From NCBI GenBank assembly GCA_023139655.1, contig JAGLNE010000086.1:1-10285 (forward strand): DNA of 10,285 bases, in the 5' to 3' direction. Made by a program: the position numbers and the translations under genes. Numbering within the stretch: the first letter of the stretch is position 1; every line of letters begins with the position of its first letter. Positions 1 through 5,949 of this stretch are shown one piece after another. This DNA comes from Candidatus Parcubacteria bacterium (GTDB lineage Bacteria > Patescibacteriota > Patescibacteriia > Patescibacteriales > UBA12075). A model generated the notes under the pieces. That model was not told the origin of the DNA and made no database searches. It saw only the letters and a list, made by a program, of their open reading frames with translations.

Positions 1-1293
1 TCTTTTTTCGGCATTATCGCCGATCTGGGGCTGACCTTAATAACCGTGCAAATGATCTCACGGCCGGGAGTAAACGAACAAAAAATGCTTAGCAATCTGC
101 TTTCTCTCCGGCTGGTATCTGCGCTCATATTTCTCGGCCTTGCCCCCATCACAGTACTACTCTTCCCTTATAGCGCCAACATCAAATTGGCAGTCATGAT
201 AGCGGCTGGCTCTTTTCTTTTTATCGCCCTTAATCAAATACTGGTCGGCTTATTCCAAAAATACTTGCGGCTGGACAAAGTCTCAATCGCCGAAGTCACC
301 AGCCGCCTGGTTCTACTCATTGGCGTATACATATCCATTAAATTTAAATTTGGCCTAAGCGGTATAATGGTGGCCACGCTTATCGCTAGCGCTGTTAACT
401 TTCTGCTTTTATTTGCTTTCTCCCGCAAGATCTCGCGCATTAAACTTGGTTTTAATTTTGCGCTCTGGGGTGAAATTATCAGCCTATCCTGGCCGCTGGC
501 CCTAACTATTACTTTAAATTTAATTTACTTGAAAGCCGATACCTTTCTTCTCTCAATTATTCCTCGCCAAAGTGATCTGGGCATAATCGCCGAAGTAGGT
601 ATTTATGGCGCCGCCTACAAGGTAATTGACGTGGTCATTACCTTTCCTTTTATGTTTGCCGGCATTATCCTGCCTATTATTACCCTGGCCTGGGCCAAGG
701 AGAGACAAACGGATTTTAAAAACGTAATGCAAAAATCATTTGACGCAATGCTTATTCTTGCCCTGCCGATGATAGTCGGCACCCTGCTGCTTGCCAAGGA
801 AATAATGGTGCTAATAGCCGGCCAGGACTTTGCCGCGTCCGGTCCGGTTTTGCAGATCCTGATCCTCTCGGCCGGAGCGATCTTTATGGGCATTATGTTT
901 AGCCACGCGATCATTGCCATTAATAAACAAAAAAAGATAATTACCGCTTACTTGTTTGTTGCCCTGTCTTCGTTGATAATTTATCTTATCGTAATTCCCC
1001 GCTTTTCTTACTTTGGCGCGGCTTGGGCCACCCTTTATTCTGAAACAGCAATTGGATTAGCCGGTTTTTACCTGGTCTGGAAATATACCCGTTTCTTTCC
1101 CAAATTTAAAATCCTGATAAAGGCAGCCTTAGCCTCAATACTTATGGGCGGAGTAATTCTGCTGGCAAAAAATCTGGGCTTAAGTAATATTATCTTGCAT
1201 ATTTTAATCGCCGCTCCGGTTTATTTTATATTTTTATATTTATTAAAAGGTATTGCCAAGCAAGACCTTCTAGATTTAATTAATAAAAAATAA
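1..1293 (+). CDS. Polysaccharide flippase (Wzx-like, MOP superfamily), 5' end missing
   Basis: This is a multi-pass inner-membrane protein that probably flips lipid-linked glycan precursors outward for capsule or other surface polysaccharide. The reading frame is open from the first base, and the first residues (FFGIIADLGLTLITVQMISR) match the conserved early block of Wzx/RfbX-type flippases, where a 'DLGL' turn sits near helix 2. The GTG at 46 is therefore internal, not the start. About 430 residues are visible; roughly 40-60 N-terminal residues lie outside the window. Many hydrophobic helices follow one another, with few charged loops, and no soluble domain is present. The stop overlaps the next ATG by one base (TAATG), so it is probably translationally coupled to the glycosyltransferase, which supports a glycan role. 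The transported substrate cannot be read from sequence. MurJ is less likely, because the partner is a glycosyltransferase and the N-terminal block is RfbX-like. Confidence 0.87.
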   Translation, partial: SFFGIIADLGLTLITVQMISRPGVNEQKMLSNLLSLRLVSALIFLGLAPITVLLFPYSANIKLAVMIAAGSFLFIALNQILVGLFQKYLRLDKVSIAEVTSRLVLLIGVYISIKFKFGLSGIMVATLIASAVNFLLLFAFSRKISRIKLGFNFALWGEIISLSWPLALTITLNLIYLKADTFLLSIIPRQSDLGIIAEVGIYGAAYKVIDVVITFPFMFAGIILPIITLAWAKERQTDFKNVMQKSFDAMLILALPMIVGTLLLAKEIMVLIAGQDFAASGPVLQILILSAGAIFMGIMFSHAIIAINKQKKIITAYLFVALSSLIIYLIVIPRFSYFGAAWATLYSETAIGLAGFYLVWKYTRFFPKFKILIKAALASILMGGVILLAKNLGLSNIILHILIAAPVYFIFLYLLKGIAKQDLLDLINKK

Positions 1294-2429
1294 TGGCTAA
1301 AATACTTTTAATCCATTCAAGGGGCAATATTCTTCCTTTAAAGGACTTTTTTCTGCTTTTAAATGAAAAGGGGCATAAACTAAATTGTTATACTACTGAT
1401 AAAAAAACCAAAAGAATTTTTTCGGAAGGTAATATAAACACGAGCATACTAAAAATACACCCCAATATAAATAATATATGGTTCAGGCTTTTATTTATTT
1501 TTCTTTGGCCGTTTTATTTACTTTTTTCTCTTTTCTGGACATTCATCCTTAAATACCGCTGCCATTATACGGCTATTATTTGTTTTAGCGACCTGGGCCG
1601 TTTTTTATTGCCCCTGTGGTGTAAGATTTTCAAAATCAAGCTAATAACTATGAAGTTGGAAAATGTTCAAAATAAAAAAATACCGCTTGGTCTTCGCCTG
1701 GGCATAAACATAATGAAAACATTTACTAAGGAAATAGTCTTTAACAATTATCAAAAGGAACAAATTATTACCAAGAAAAAGAGCCGGGCCAAAAAAATTA
1801 CGGTTTTGCCCTTTGCCACTGGCATTAGCCACCTGCAGGACAATATATTTAACAAGTTAGCCGCTGGCAACCAAGCAACATGGGAGAAAAAATTCTTTAG
1901 CCTGGGTACGATCCTGGATTTAAATAAAGAACATGCAGGCGAACATCTGTTTCAGGCCGTTAAAGACTCGCTTGAGGTTATTCCCAATATCCAATTGATA
2001 ATAATCGGTGAAGGCGAGGAAAGAAAAAAACTATCCTGGCTGGCAAAAAAAATGGAGATCAATCATCTGGTCTGGTTTGTTGGTGAGCAAAAAATACTAA
2101 AAAAATGGCTGGCTAATTTGGATATTTATTTGATCATTGCTAAGCATTTAAACCTAGTAGACCTATTTGCCATGCATCAGGCCATGGCCGCCGGGCTACC
2201 GATAATCGCCCCAGAAACGGCTGATTATGAAGAAATATTCACTAGCGAAATTAATGCCCTGCTCGTACACCCAAACGATAAGGAGGCCCTGACTCAGGCC
2301 ATCATCAGGCTGCGACGAAAAAAAGAGCTACGAAAAAAACTGGGTGAAGCCGGTAAAAAACTAATAACAGAAAAATATACTCTGGATAATATGCTTAAAG
2401 AATTTGAAAAAATATTAAAACAACCATAA
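1293..2429 (+). CDS. GT4-like family glycosyltransferase with altered EX7E motif
   Basis: This 378-residue protein is probably a cytoplasmic, membrane-associated glycosyltransferase acting on the glycan exported by the upstream flippase. The C-terminal half has the Glycos_transf_1 (GT-B, GT4) layout: a LIIIGEGEERKKL strand-turn near 235-247, the VWFVGEQ strand near 260-266, the AMAAGLPIIAPE loop at 297-308, and a terminal helix ending KYTLDNMLKEFEKIL. The N-terminal half is less typical and has a strongly hydrophobic segment at about 63-88, likely a membrane anchor. The usual E-x7-E signature before AMAAG is absent: the two Glu positions appear as Leu288 and Gln296 (LVDLFAMHQAMAAG). This suggests an unusual donor site or lost catalysis. 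Codons are more AT-rich than in the flippase. The ATG overlaps the flippase stop, and there is no Shine-Dalgarno sequence. Donor and acceptor are unknown. Confidence 0.8.
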   Translation: MAKILLIHSRGNILPLKDFFLLLNEKGHKLNCYTTDKKTKRIFSEGNINTSILKIHPNINNIWFRLLFIFLWPFYLLFSLFWTFILKYRCHYTAIICFSDLGRFLLPLWCKIFKIKLITMKLENVQNKKIPLGLRLGINIMKTFTKEIVFNNYQKEQIITKKKSRAKKITVLPFATGISHLQDNIFNKLAAGNQATWEKKFFSLGTILDLNKEHAGEHLFQAVKDSLEVIPNIQLIIIGEGEERKKLSWLAKKMEINHLVWFVGEQKILKKWLANLDIYLIIAKHLNLVDLFAMHQAMAAGLPIIAPETADYEEIFTSEINALLVHPNDKEALTQAIIRLRRKKELRKKLGEAGKKLITEKYTLDNMLKEFEKILKQP

Positions 2430-2432
2430 AAT

Positions 2433-3149
2433 ATGATATTTAAAATAATTAAAAAAACCGCGGACTATTTAGTGATAAACAAGTCAGCCGGTTTAATTGT
2501 TCATGGTGCTCCCCATATCAAAGAAACAACTCTGGTTGATGAGCTAATAAAAAAATTCCCCAGAATTAAAAAGGTCGGTGATGACCCGGCTCGGCCGGGA
2601 ATAGTGCACCGTTTGGATAAGCTGGTGTCCGGCCTAATGGTAATTGCCCGCACGAATGAGAGTTTTGATAATTTAAAAAAACAATTTCAAAAAAGAACTG
2701 TTGCCAAGCACTACACTGCCCTGGTTTATGGGCAGATTGAGGCAGATGAAGGGAGGATTGACTTTCCCATCTACCGCAGTAAGGGCGGGTACAAAATGGT
2801 AGCTCTGCCCAAAACCGTTAAGAGAGAAAAAAATCCGTTGGGCCGGACTGCGCTAAGCGAATTTGAAATTTTGAAAAGATACATAAACTACACCCTTCTT
2901 GACGTGAGAATTAAAACCGGGCGCACCCACCAGATCCGCTGCCATCTGGCCGCCTTTGGCCATCCGGTGGTCGGCGATGACCTTTATGGCTCAAAAAAAA
3001 CAAAAGTTAAAAACGAAAAATTAAATTTAAACAGAATTTTTCTCCACGCCCATCAACTGGAATTTGATGACTTGCAGGGTGAGCGCAAAAAATACGAAAC
3101 AGAGTTACCGGATGAACTAACAAAATTATTAAATACTAAAATAAAATGA
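2433..3149 (+). CDS. RluA-family RNA pseudouridine synthase
   Basis: This enzyme converts selected uridines in rRNA or tRNA to pseudouridine in the cytoplasm. The family signature RPGIVHRLDKLVSGLMVIAR lies at 54-73, with the catalytic Asp at 62 in HRLDK. The second conserved block, KTGRTHQIRCHL...HPVVGDDLYG, is at 161-186 and includes the RTHQIR strand. The protein is 238 residues and starts directly in the catalytic domain (KTADYLVINKSAGLIVHG), so it lacks the N-terminal S4 domain of RluC/RluD types and is RluA-like in size. The start lies three bases after the glycosyltransferase stop. Its TGA stop overlaps the ATG of the kinase (ATGA), suggesting coupling. Use of TGA as a stop indicates the standard code. 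The target uridine cannot be assigned from sequence. Confidence 0.93.
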   Translation: MIFKIIKKTADYLVINKSAGLIVHGAPHIKETTLVDELIKKFPRIKKVGDDPARPGIVHRLDKLVSGLMVIARTNESFDNLKKQFQKRTVAKHYTALVYGQIEADEGRIDFPIYRSKGGYKMVALPKTVKREKNPLGRTALSEFEILKRYINYTLLDVRIKTGRTHQIRCHLAAFGHPVVGDDLYGSKKTKVKNEKLNLNRIFLHAHQLEFDDLQGERKKYETELPDELTKLLNTKIK

Positions 3150-3706
3150 TTATTTCAATCAATGGCCCGGCCGGGTCAGGTAAATCCACTATCGCCAAAA
3201 TGCTGGCAAAAAAATTAGGCTGGCCCCGCTATTACATTGGCGGCTTAAGGCGTGAGAAAGCCAAGGGGCGCGGCCTGACTTTAGCTGAGTACAATAAACT
3301 GGGTGAAACCGACCCGTCAACCGACCTGGAGGTTGATGAATATCAAAAAAAACTTGGTGAGACCAAGGATAACTTTATTATTGAAGGACGAACTTCGTGG
3401 CACTTTATCCCTCATTCATTAAAAATCTATTTGGATGTAGATGAAAAAATCGGCGCCGAAAGGGTGTTTAGTGAACTGCAAGAAAAAAATCAAAGGAATG
3501 AAGACAATGATTTAGATTCAGTAGCTAAGGTCATGGCCAGTCATCACCGACGCATTAAAAGCGATAATCTGCGTTATAAAAAATATTTTAACATTAATAT
3601 CTATAATCTAAAAAACTACGACTTTGTCCTGAATACTTCCAAAATCAATAAAAACGAAGTTTTTAAAAAAGTGATTAGTTATGTAGAAAAACAATTACAG
3701 AGTTAA
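3146..3706 (+). CDS. cmk: Cytidylate kinase, archaeal-type (Cytidylate_kin2/AAA)
   Basis: This is probably a (d)CMP kinase, phosphorylating CMP/dCMP with ATP for nucleotide salvage. Its 186 residues open with a P-loop, INGPAGSGKST (5-15). There follow RYYIGGLRREKAKGRGL (28-44), TLAEYNKLGETDPSTDLEVD (45-64) and NFIIEGR (76-82, the strand carrying the acidic residue after the P-loop fold). The C-terminus has a RRIKSDNLRYKKYFNINIYNL-type lid/helix and YDFVLNTS (158-165). This order matches the short archaeal-type cytidylate kinases (TIGR02173-like) rather than the roughly 225-residue E. coli Cmk. Related adenylate or shikimate kinases are less likely, because the EYNKLGE.DP block is characteristic of this group. 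It is the last gene of the plus-strand cluster, overlaps the pseudouridine synthase by four bases, and is followed by an intrinsic terminator. Confidence 0.82.
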   Translation: MIISINGPAGSGKSTIAKMLAKKLGWPRYYIGGLRREKAKGRGLTLAEYNKLGETDPSTDLEVDEYQKKLGETKDNFIIEGRTSWHFIPHSLKIYLDVDEKIGAERVFSELQEKNQRNEDNDLDSVAKVMASHHRRIKSDNLRYKKYFNINIYNLKNYDFVLNTSKINKNEVFKKVISYVEKQLQS

Positions 3707-3716
3707 TTCTGTAATT
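3693..3716. repeat. Inverted repeat across the cmk stop codon
   Basis: The arms AATTACAGA (3693-3701) and TCTGTAATT (3708-3716) are perfect reverse complements with a 6-base loop that contains the cmk stop. It has no T-run directly after it, so it is not a terminator on its own. It may protect the 3' end or be part of a repeated boundary sequence: a diverged copy lies at 4820-4847, after the toxin-like gene. Confidence 0.6.
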
Positions 3717-3727
3717 ATTCATAAAAC

Positions 3728-3755
3728 AAAAAACTGGCGCATAGCCAGTTTTTTT
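3728..3755 (+). terminator. Intrinsic terminator of the flippase-to-cmk cluster
   Basis: The stem AACTGGC (3732-3738) / GCCAGTT (3744-3750) has a GCATA loop, is preceded by A6 and followed by a run of T. It lies 22 bases after the cmk stop. The A-run also gives the opposite strand a T-tail, so it could work in both directions. Nearly the same hairpin occurs at 5656-5684. Confidence 0.88.
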
Positions 3756-3802
3756 GTATAGATACGCTAGAACACAAAATAGTATAAACAATTTTAAAAA
3801 AA

Positions 3803-3832
3803 TTTACATTTAAAAGGTAATTATGTTATAAT
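3803..3832 (+). promoter_or_regulatory. Promoter of the Panacea toxin-antitoxin pair
   Basis: A TTTACA box (3803-3808) and a TATAAT box (3827-3832) are separated by 18 bases. The -10 box is preceded by TG with one base between (TGTTATAAT), an extended -10. Transcription would begin near 3839, leaving a leader of about 74 bases without a Shine-Dalgarno motif before the ATG at 3913. Confidence 0.72.
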
Positions 3833-3912
3833 ATATTTAACATATGGATAACTTTCTTGACTCTCATTATTGTTTCTGTTAAGTTAAAATTTCCCCTAAA
3901 ATAACAAATATT

Positions 3913-4401
3913 ATGACAGAGCAAGCAAAAGAACAAAAAAATATAACCGCGTCAGATGTGGCTGATTTCTTTTTAGCTAAAGCAAATTCAACTGGTGATC
4001 AAATAACAAACTTAAAATTACAAAAGTTGGTTTACTATGCACAGGCTTGGTTTTTGGCAAATTTTCACAAACCATTATTTGATGAAGAATTTGAAGCTTG
4101 GGTTCATGGTCCAGTTTTACCTGAACTATATCATACCCACAAAGAAAGAGGTTCATCCCCAATTATAACAAATCTGGATATAAAAAATGTTAAACAAAAA
4201 TTTAATTCCGAAACTGTTGATTTTTTGGATGAAGTCGCTTCCGTTTATATGCCCCATGGAGCGTATAAACTTGAGCTTATGACCCATAATGAAAAACCGT
4301 GGATTGATGCCAGGGATGGTTATGAGTCAGATGAAAAATGTGACACCGTTATTTCCAAGGAATCAATGGAAAAGTTTTATGAAGCGCAACTCCAGAGTTA
4401 A
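3913..4401 (+). CDS. Panacea-domain (DUF4065) antitoxin-like protein
   Basis: This 162-residue protein carries the Panacea domain, known as an antitoxin domain that pairs with many unrelated toxins and is related to the SocA proteolytic adaptor. The domain hallmarks are clear: TNLKLQKLVYYAQAWFLA (32-49), FEAWVHGPVLPELY (60-73), FLDEVASVY (104-112), LELMTHNEKPW (120-130) and VISKESMEKFY (146-156). The ATG at 3913 places about 10 residues before the domain, as is usual. Its own promoter lies upstream, and a short gene overlaps its 3' end, the expected arrangement for a toxin-antitoxin operon. Codons are more AT-rich than in cmk, rny or clpP, which fits acquisition. That it neutralises the downstream product is inferred from gene order and family knowledge. 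Confidence 0.87.
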   Translation: MTEQAKEQKNITASDVADFFLAKANSTGDQITNLKLQKLVYYAQAWFLANFHKPLFDEEFEAWVHGPVLPELYHTHKERGSSPIITNLDIKNVKQKFNSETVDFLDEVASVYMPHGAYKLELMTHNEKPWIDARDGYESDEKCDTVISKESMEKFYEAQLQS

Positions 4402-4816
4402 GCCAATTAAAATAGAGCCATCAAGTAAAAGGATAAGACCAACTAGTGTAGACGAAGACATGAAAGTGTCTTTTAATTTTAGATGCCTTCAAGCTAGTGA
4501 AAAATTTAATTATAAAAACAGAGGTCAAAATTATTTCCAAGCCTTAGTCCAAAGACTTCGTGATATATCTTCAATGAGTCGGCGCGAAATGACTATCTAT
4601 AATAGCGACGGACTAAGATGTCATAGAATTAAATTTAATGATAAAAATGTAACAGAAGATTCGTTCGGCATACCAAACCTTGAAGAACTAGATGATGAAG
4701 CATGGCAATTTCATTTATCCACCAATGAACATGGTAGAGTCCATGGTTATTTTATAGGCAACATATTTTCTATAGTCTGGCTAGACCCTAAACACAATTT
4801 ATATAAAAGAAAATAA
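4379..4816 (+). CDS. Putative toxin partner of the Panacea protein, unrecognised family
   Basis: This short, basic protein (145 residues from ATG 4379) overlaps the antitoxin-like gene by 23 bases. The frame stays open back to an ATG at 4289, but that would overlap the Panacea domain by over 100 bases, so 4379, with a purine-rich GGAAAAG a few bases upstream, is preferred; ATG 4460 is another possibility. The first 25 residues are basic and probably disordered. The folded part carries NYFQALVQRLRDISSMSRRE (51-70), a CHRIKF strand (81-86), a DDEAWQFHLS segment (105-114) and a C-terminal NEHGRVHGYFIGNIFSIVWL (116-135) followed by DPKHNLYKRK. The ending suggests a beta-hairpin with conserved-looking His, Arg and Trp residues. 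I do not recognise the family. A toxin role is inferred only from overlap with a Panacea gene, and no catalytic activity is claimed. Confidence 0.68.
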   Translation: MKRNSRVKPIKIEPSSKRIRPTSVDEDMKVSFNFRCLQASEKFNYKNRGQNYFQALVQRLRDISSMSRREMTIYNSDGLRCHRIKFNDKNVTEDSFGIPNLEELDDEAWQFHLSTNEHGRVHGYFIGNIFSIVWLDPKHNLYKRK

Positions 4817-4819
4817 TCT

Positions 4820-4855
4820 TTAATTACAAAGTAAACTCTGTAATTAATTTTTTTT
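4820..4855 (+). terminator. AT-rich hairpin and T8 after the toxin-like gene
   Basis: The arms TTAATTACA (4820-4828) and TGTAATTAA (4839-4847) pair around a 10-base loop and are followed by eight T. The stem is weak because it is AT-rich. Its interest lies in its similarity to the hairpin at the cmk stop (3693-3716). Confidence 0.45.
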
Positions 4856-4860
4856 AAAAC

Positions 4861-4893
4861 AAAAACACCCAGTCAAATTGATGGGGTGTTTTT
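4861..4893. terminator. Bidirectional terminator between convergent genes
   Basis: The stem AAAAACACCC (4861-4870) / GGGTGTTTTT (4884-4893) encloses a 13-base loop. It lies between the toxin-like gene (+) and the orphan membrane gene (-), and its A-run and T-run give each strand a U-tail. Confidence 0.82.
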
Positions 4894-4909
4894 ATAATAT
4901 ATGTAAAAA

Positions 4910-5578
4910 TTAAAATTTCGGCTTAAACTTTTTTTGAATAAAATCTATTATGCTAAAAATTGAAGAAATAATTATTATCCAAGATATTAAAACAACAAAT
5001 AATTTTATGAACCATGCCCAAATAAATGGTTTGGCGTAAACTCTAATTTTTTCAAGCTGAAAATTTAAATCCTCATAGTCAACTATACGATCACAAATAG
5101 TGACGACAGTTACTGGACCGAAATTTATATTATCCAAATCTGATTTAGCCAAAAAATAGCCTGTTTCTCCCTGCGGAATTTTAAAACCAACTCCCAGTTT
5201 TGCCTCCCCAGGCTTATACTCATACAACCACTTATTCATATTTGAAAACCCATATTTTGCTGGGTAATTTTTTCTCAAATTTATTAAAGCACCTCCTGTC
5301 ATTTCACAACCAAGCGGAACATCAATTTGATTATTAATAAATATTTTATACCAAGGTAAAAATTTTGAGGCCTCAAATAAATCTAAAGTTAAAGTAAAAA
5401 AATTACTTGGCACCTCTCTAGCTACCGTGAGCTCAATAAATGACGTATTACTTTCCTCTAACATAAATTCTATCTTTTCCCAAGGATTAAAAAAAGATAT
5501 TGTTATTACTACTGGCGGTAAAAACAAAAGTAAAAAAAATATTAATAGTTTTTTCTTGGATTTCAAATAGCCACACAT
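4910..5578 (-). CDS. Orphan membrane protein with two flanking helices
   Basis: This 222-residue protein is not recognised. A basic N-terminus (KSKKK, 6-10) precedes a hydrophobic helix at about 11-29. A predominantly polar domain of about 155 residues follows, with two Cys (91 and 162) that could pair outside the cytoplasm. A second, strong helix lies at about 186-212, ahead of a basic tail (QKKFKPKF). The positive charges at both ends predict cytoplasmic termini and an external central domain. The ATG at 5578 is the only reasonable start. The gene has its own extended -10 promoter and a convergent terminator, so it is a single-gene unit. Codon use is AT-rich like that of the Panacea pair. 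It may be cargo of the same accessory block, but no sequence link to toxin-antitoxin function is visible. Confidence 0.72.
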   Translation of the reverse strand: MCGYLKSKKKLLIFFLLLFLPPVVITISFFNPWEKIEFMLEESNTSFIELTVAREVPSNFFTLTLDLFEASKFLPWYKIFINNQIDVPLGCEMTGGALINLRKNYPAKYGFSNMNKWLYEYKPGEAKLGVGFKIPQGETGYFLAKSDLDNINFGPVTVVTICDRIVDYEDLNFQLEKIRVYAKPFIWAWFIKLFVVLISWIIIISSIFSIIDFIQKKFKPKF

Positions 5579-5615
5579 ATTAGAATTTATTACTATTGTA
5601 TAAATATTATTTAAT

Positions 5616-5624
5616 ATTATAACA
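5616..5624 (-). promoter_or_regulatory. Extended -10 promoter of the orphan membrane gene
   Basis: Read on the minus strand this is TGTTATAAT, the same extended -10 found before the Panacea gene. No good -35 box is seen 17 bases upstream. Transcription would start near 5609, about 30 bases before the ATG. A 12-base palindrome, TAGTTATAACTA (5633-5644), sits just upstream in the -35 region and could be an operator. Confidence 0.55.
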
Positions 5625-5655
5625 AATATTTATAGTTATAACTATTTTTTTAAAC

Positions 5656-5684
5656 AAAAAACTGGCTTTTATAGCCAGTTTTTT
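5656..5684 (-). terminator. Intrinsic terminator after tRNA-Val
   Basis: A 12-base stem, AAAAAACTGGCT (5656-5667) / AGCCAGTTTTTT (5673-5684), with a 5-base loop follows the tRNA-Val 3' end by three bases on the minus strand and gives it a T-tail. It is nearly the same as the cmk terminator at 3728-3755. Confidence 0.87.
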
Positions 5685-5687
5685 ATG

Positions 5688-5761
5688 TGGGCGCACAGGG
5701 ACTCGAACCCCGGACATCTTCGGTGTAAACGAAGCGCTCTAGCCAACTGAGCTATGCGCCC
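5688..5761 (-). tRNA. tRNA-Val (anticodon UAC)
   Basis: The reverse complement folds as a full cloverleaf of 74 bases. The acceptor arms are GGGCGCA/TGCGCCC, the D-arm is GCTCAGTTGGCTAGAGC, and the anticodon stem CTTCG/CGAAG surrounds the loop TTTACAC (anticodon UAC). The T-loop is TTCGAGT and the discriminator base is A. The 3' CCA is not encoded (ACAT follows), unlike the neighbouring tRNA-Leu, so a CCA-adding enzyme is needed. It is probably cut from the rplS-tRNA transcript. Confidence 0.95.
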
Positions 5762-5770
5762 GTGTTAACA

Positions 5771-5798
5771 GGTTAACTTTTAACACTTAACAATTAAC
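5771..5798 (+). repeat. Heptamer array NNTTAAC x4
   Basis: Four consecutive 7-base units share the core TTAAC: GGTTAAC, TTTTAAC, ACTTAAC and AATTAAC. A fifth, off-phase TTAAC lies at 5765-5769. The array is in the spacer between the two tRNA genes and is opposed by an inverted array at 5820-5847. Confidence 0.75.
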
Positions 5799-5819
5799 CA
5801 TGATTTTAAGAAATTAATT

Positions 5820-5847
5820 GTTAAAAGTTAATGGTTAATTGTTATTC
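5820..5847 (-). repeat. Heptamer array GTTAANN x4, inverted partner
   Basis: The units GTTAAAA, GTTAATG, GTTAATT and GTTATTC keep a 7-base period and are the reverse-complement type of the array at 5771-5798. The two can pair as alternative hairpins in the tRNA-Leu to tRNA-Val spacer, just after the 3' CCA of tRNA-Leu. Confidence 0.75.
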
Positions 5848-5849
5848 AG

Positions 5850-5935
5850 TGGTGGGCGAGAGAGGACTCGAACCTCCACGGCCTTGCGGCCACAAGCCCC
5901 TCAAGCTTGCGTGTCTACCATTCCACCACTCGCCC
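5850..5935 (-). tRNA. tRNA-Leu (anticodon GAG)
   Basis: The reverse complement is an 86-base class II tRNA. The acceptor arms are GGGCGAG/CTCGCCC, the D-region GTGGTGGAATGGTAGACAC is typical of Leu, and the anticodon stem CAAGC/GCTTG surrounds TTGAGGG (anticodon GAG). It has a long variable arm, TGGCCGCAAGGCCG, a T-loop TTCGAGT and discriminator A. The 3' CCA is encoded (5850-5852). It starts 14 bases after the rplS stop, so the two are very probably co-transcribed. Confidence 0.95.
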
Positions 5936-5949
5936 AAAGCAATATTTGC

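Noticed and set aside
46..1293. GTG at 46 as start of the flippase
   Set aside because: The frame is open to base 1 and the residues before it match the conserved flippase N-terminal block, so the true start is outside the window.
3977..4162. 61-residue open frame opposite the Panacea gene
   Set aside because: It is fully antisense to a conserved domain and has no recognisable features, so it is a shadow frame.
4289..4378. ATG 4289 as start of the toxin-like gene
   Set aside because: It would overlap the conserved end of the Panacea domain by over 100 bases; ATG 4379 gives a usual short overlap.
4381..4401. Shared QLQS C-terminus of cmk and the Panacea protein as a sign of gene-end duplication
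   Set aside because: Only four residues and about ten bases agree, and the codons differ; this is explained by chance.
3693..5690. Integron-like cassette array in the accessory block
   Set aside because: The hairpin borders are not attC-like, no integrase is present and the genes are in opposite orientations.
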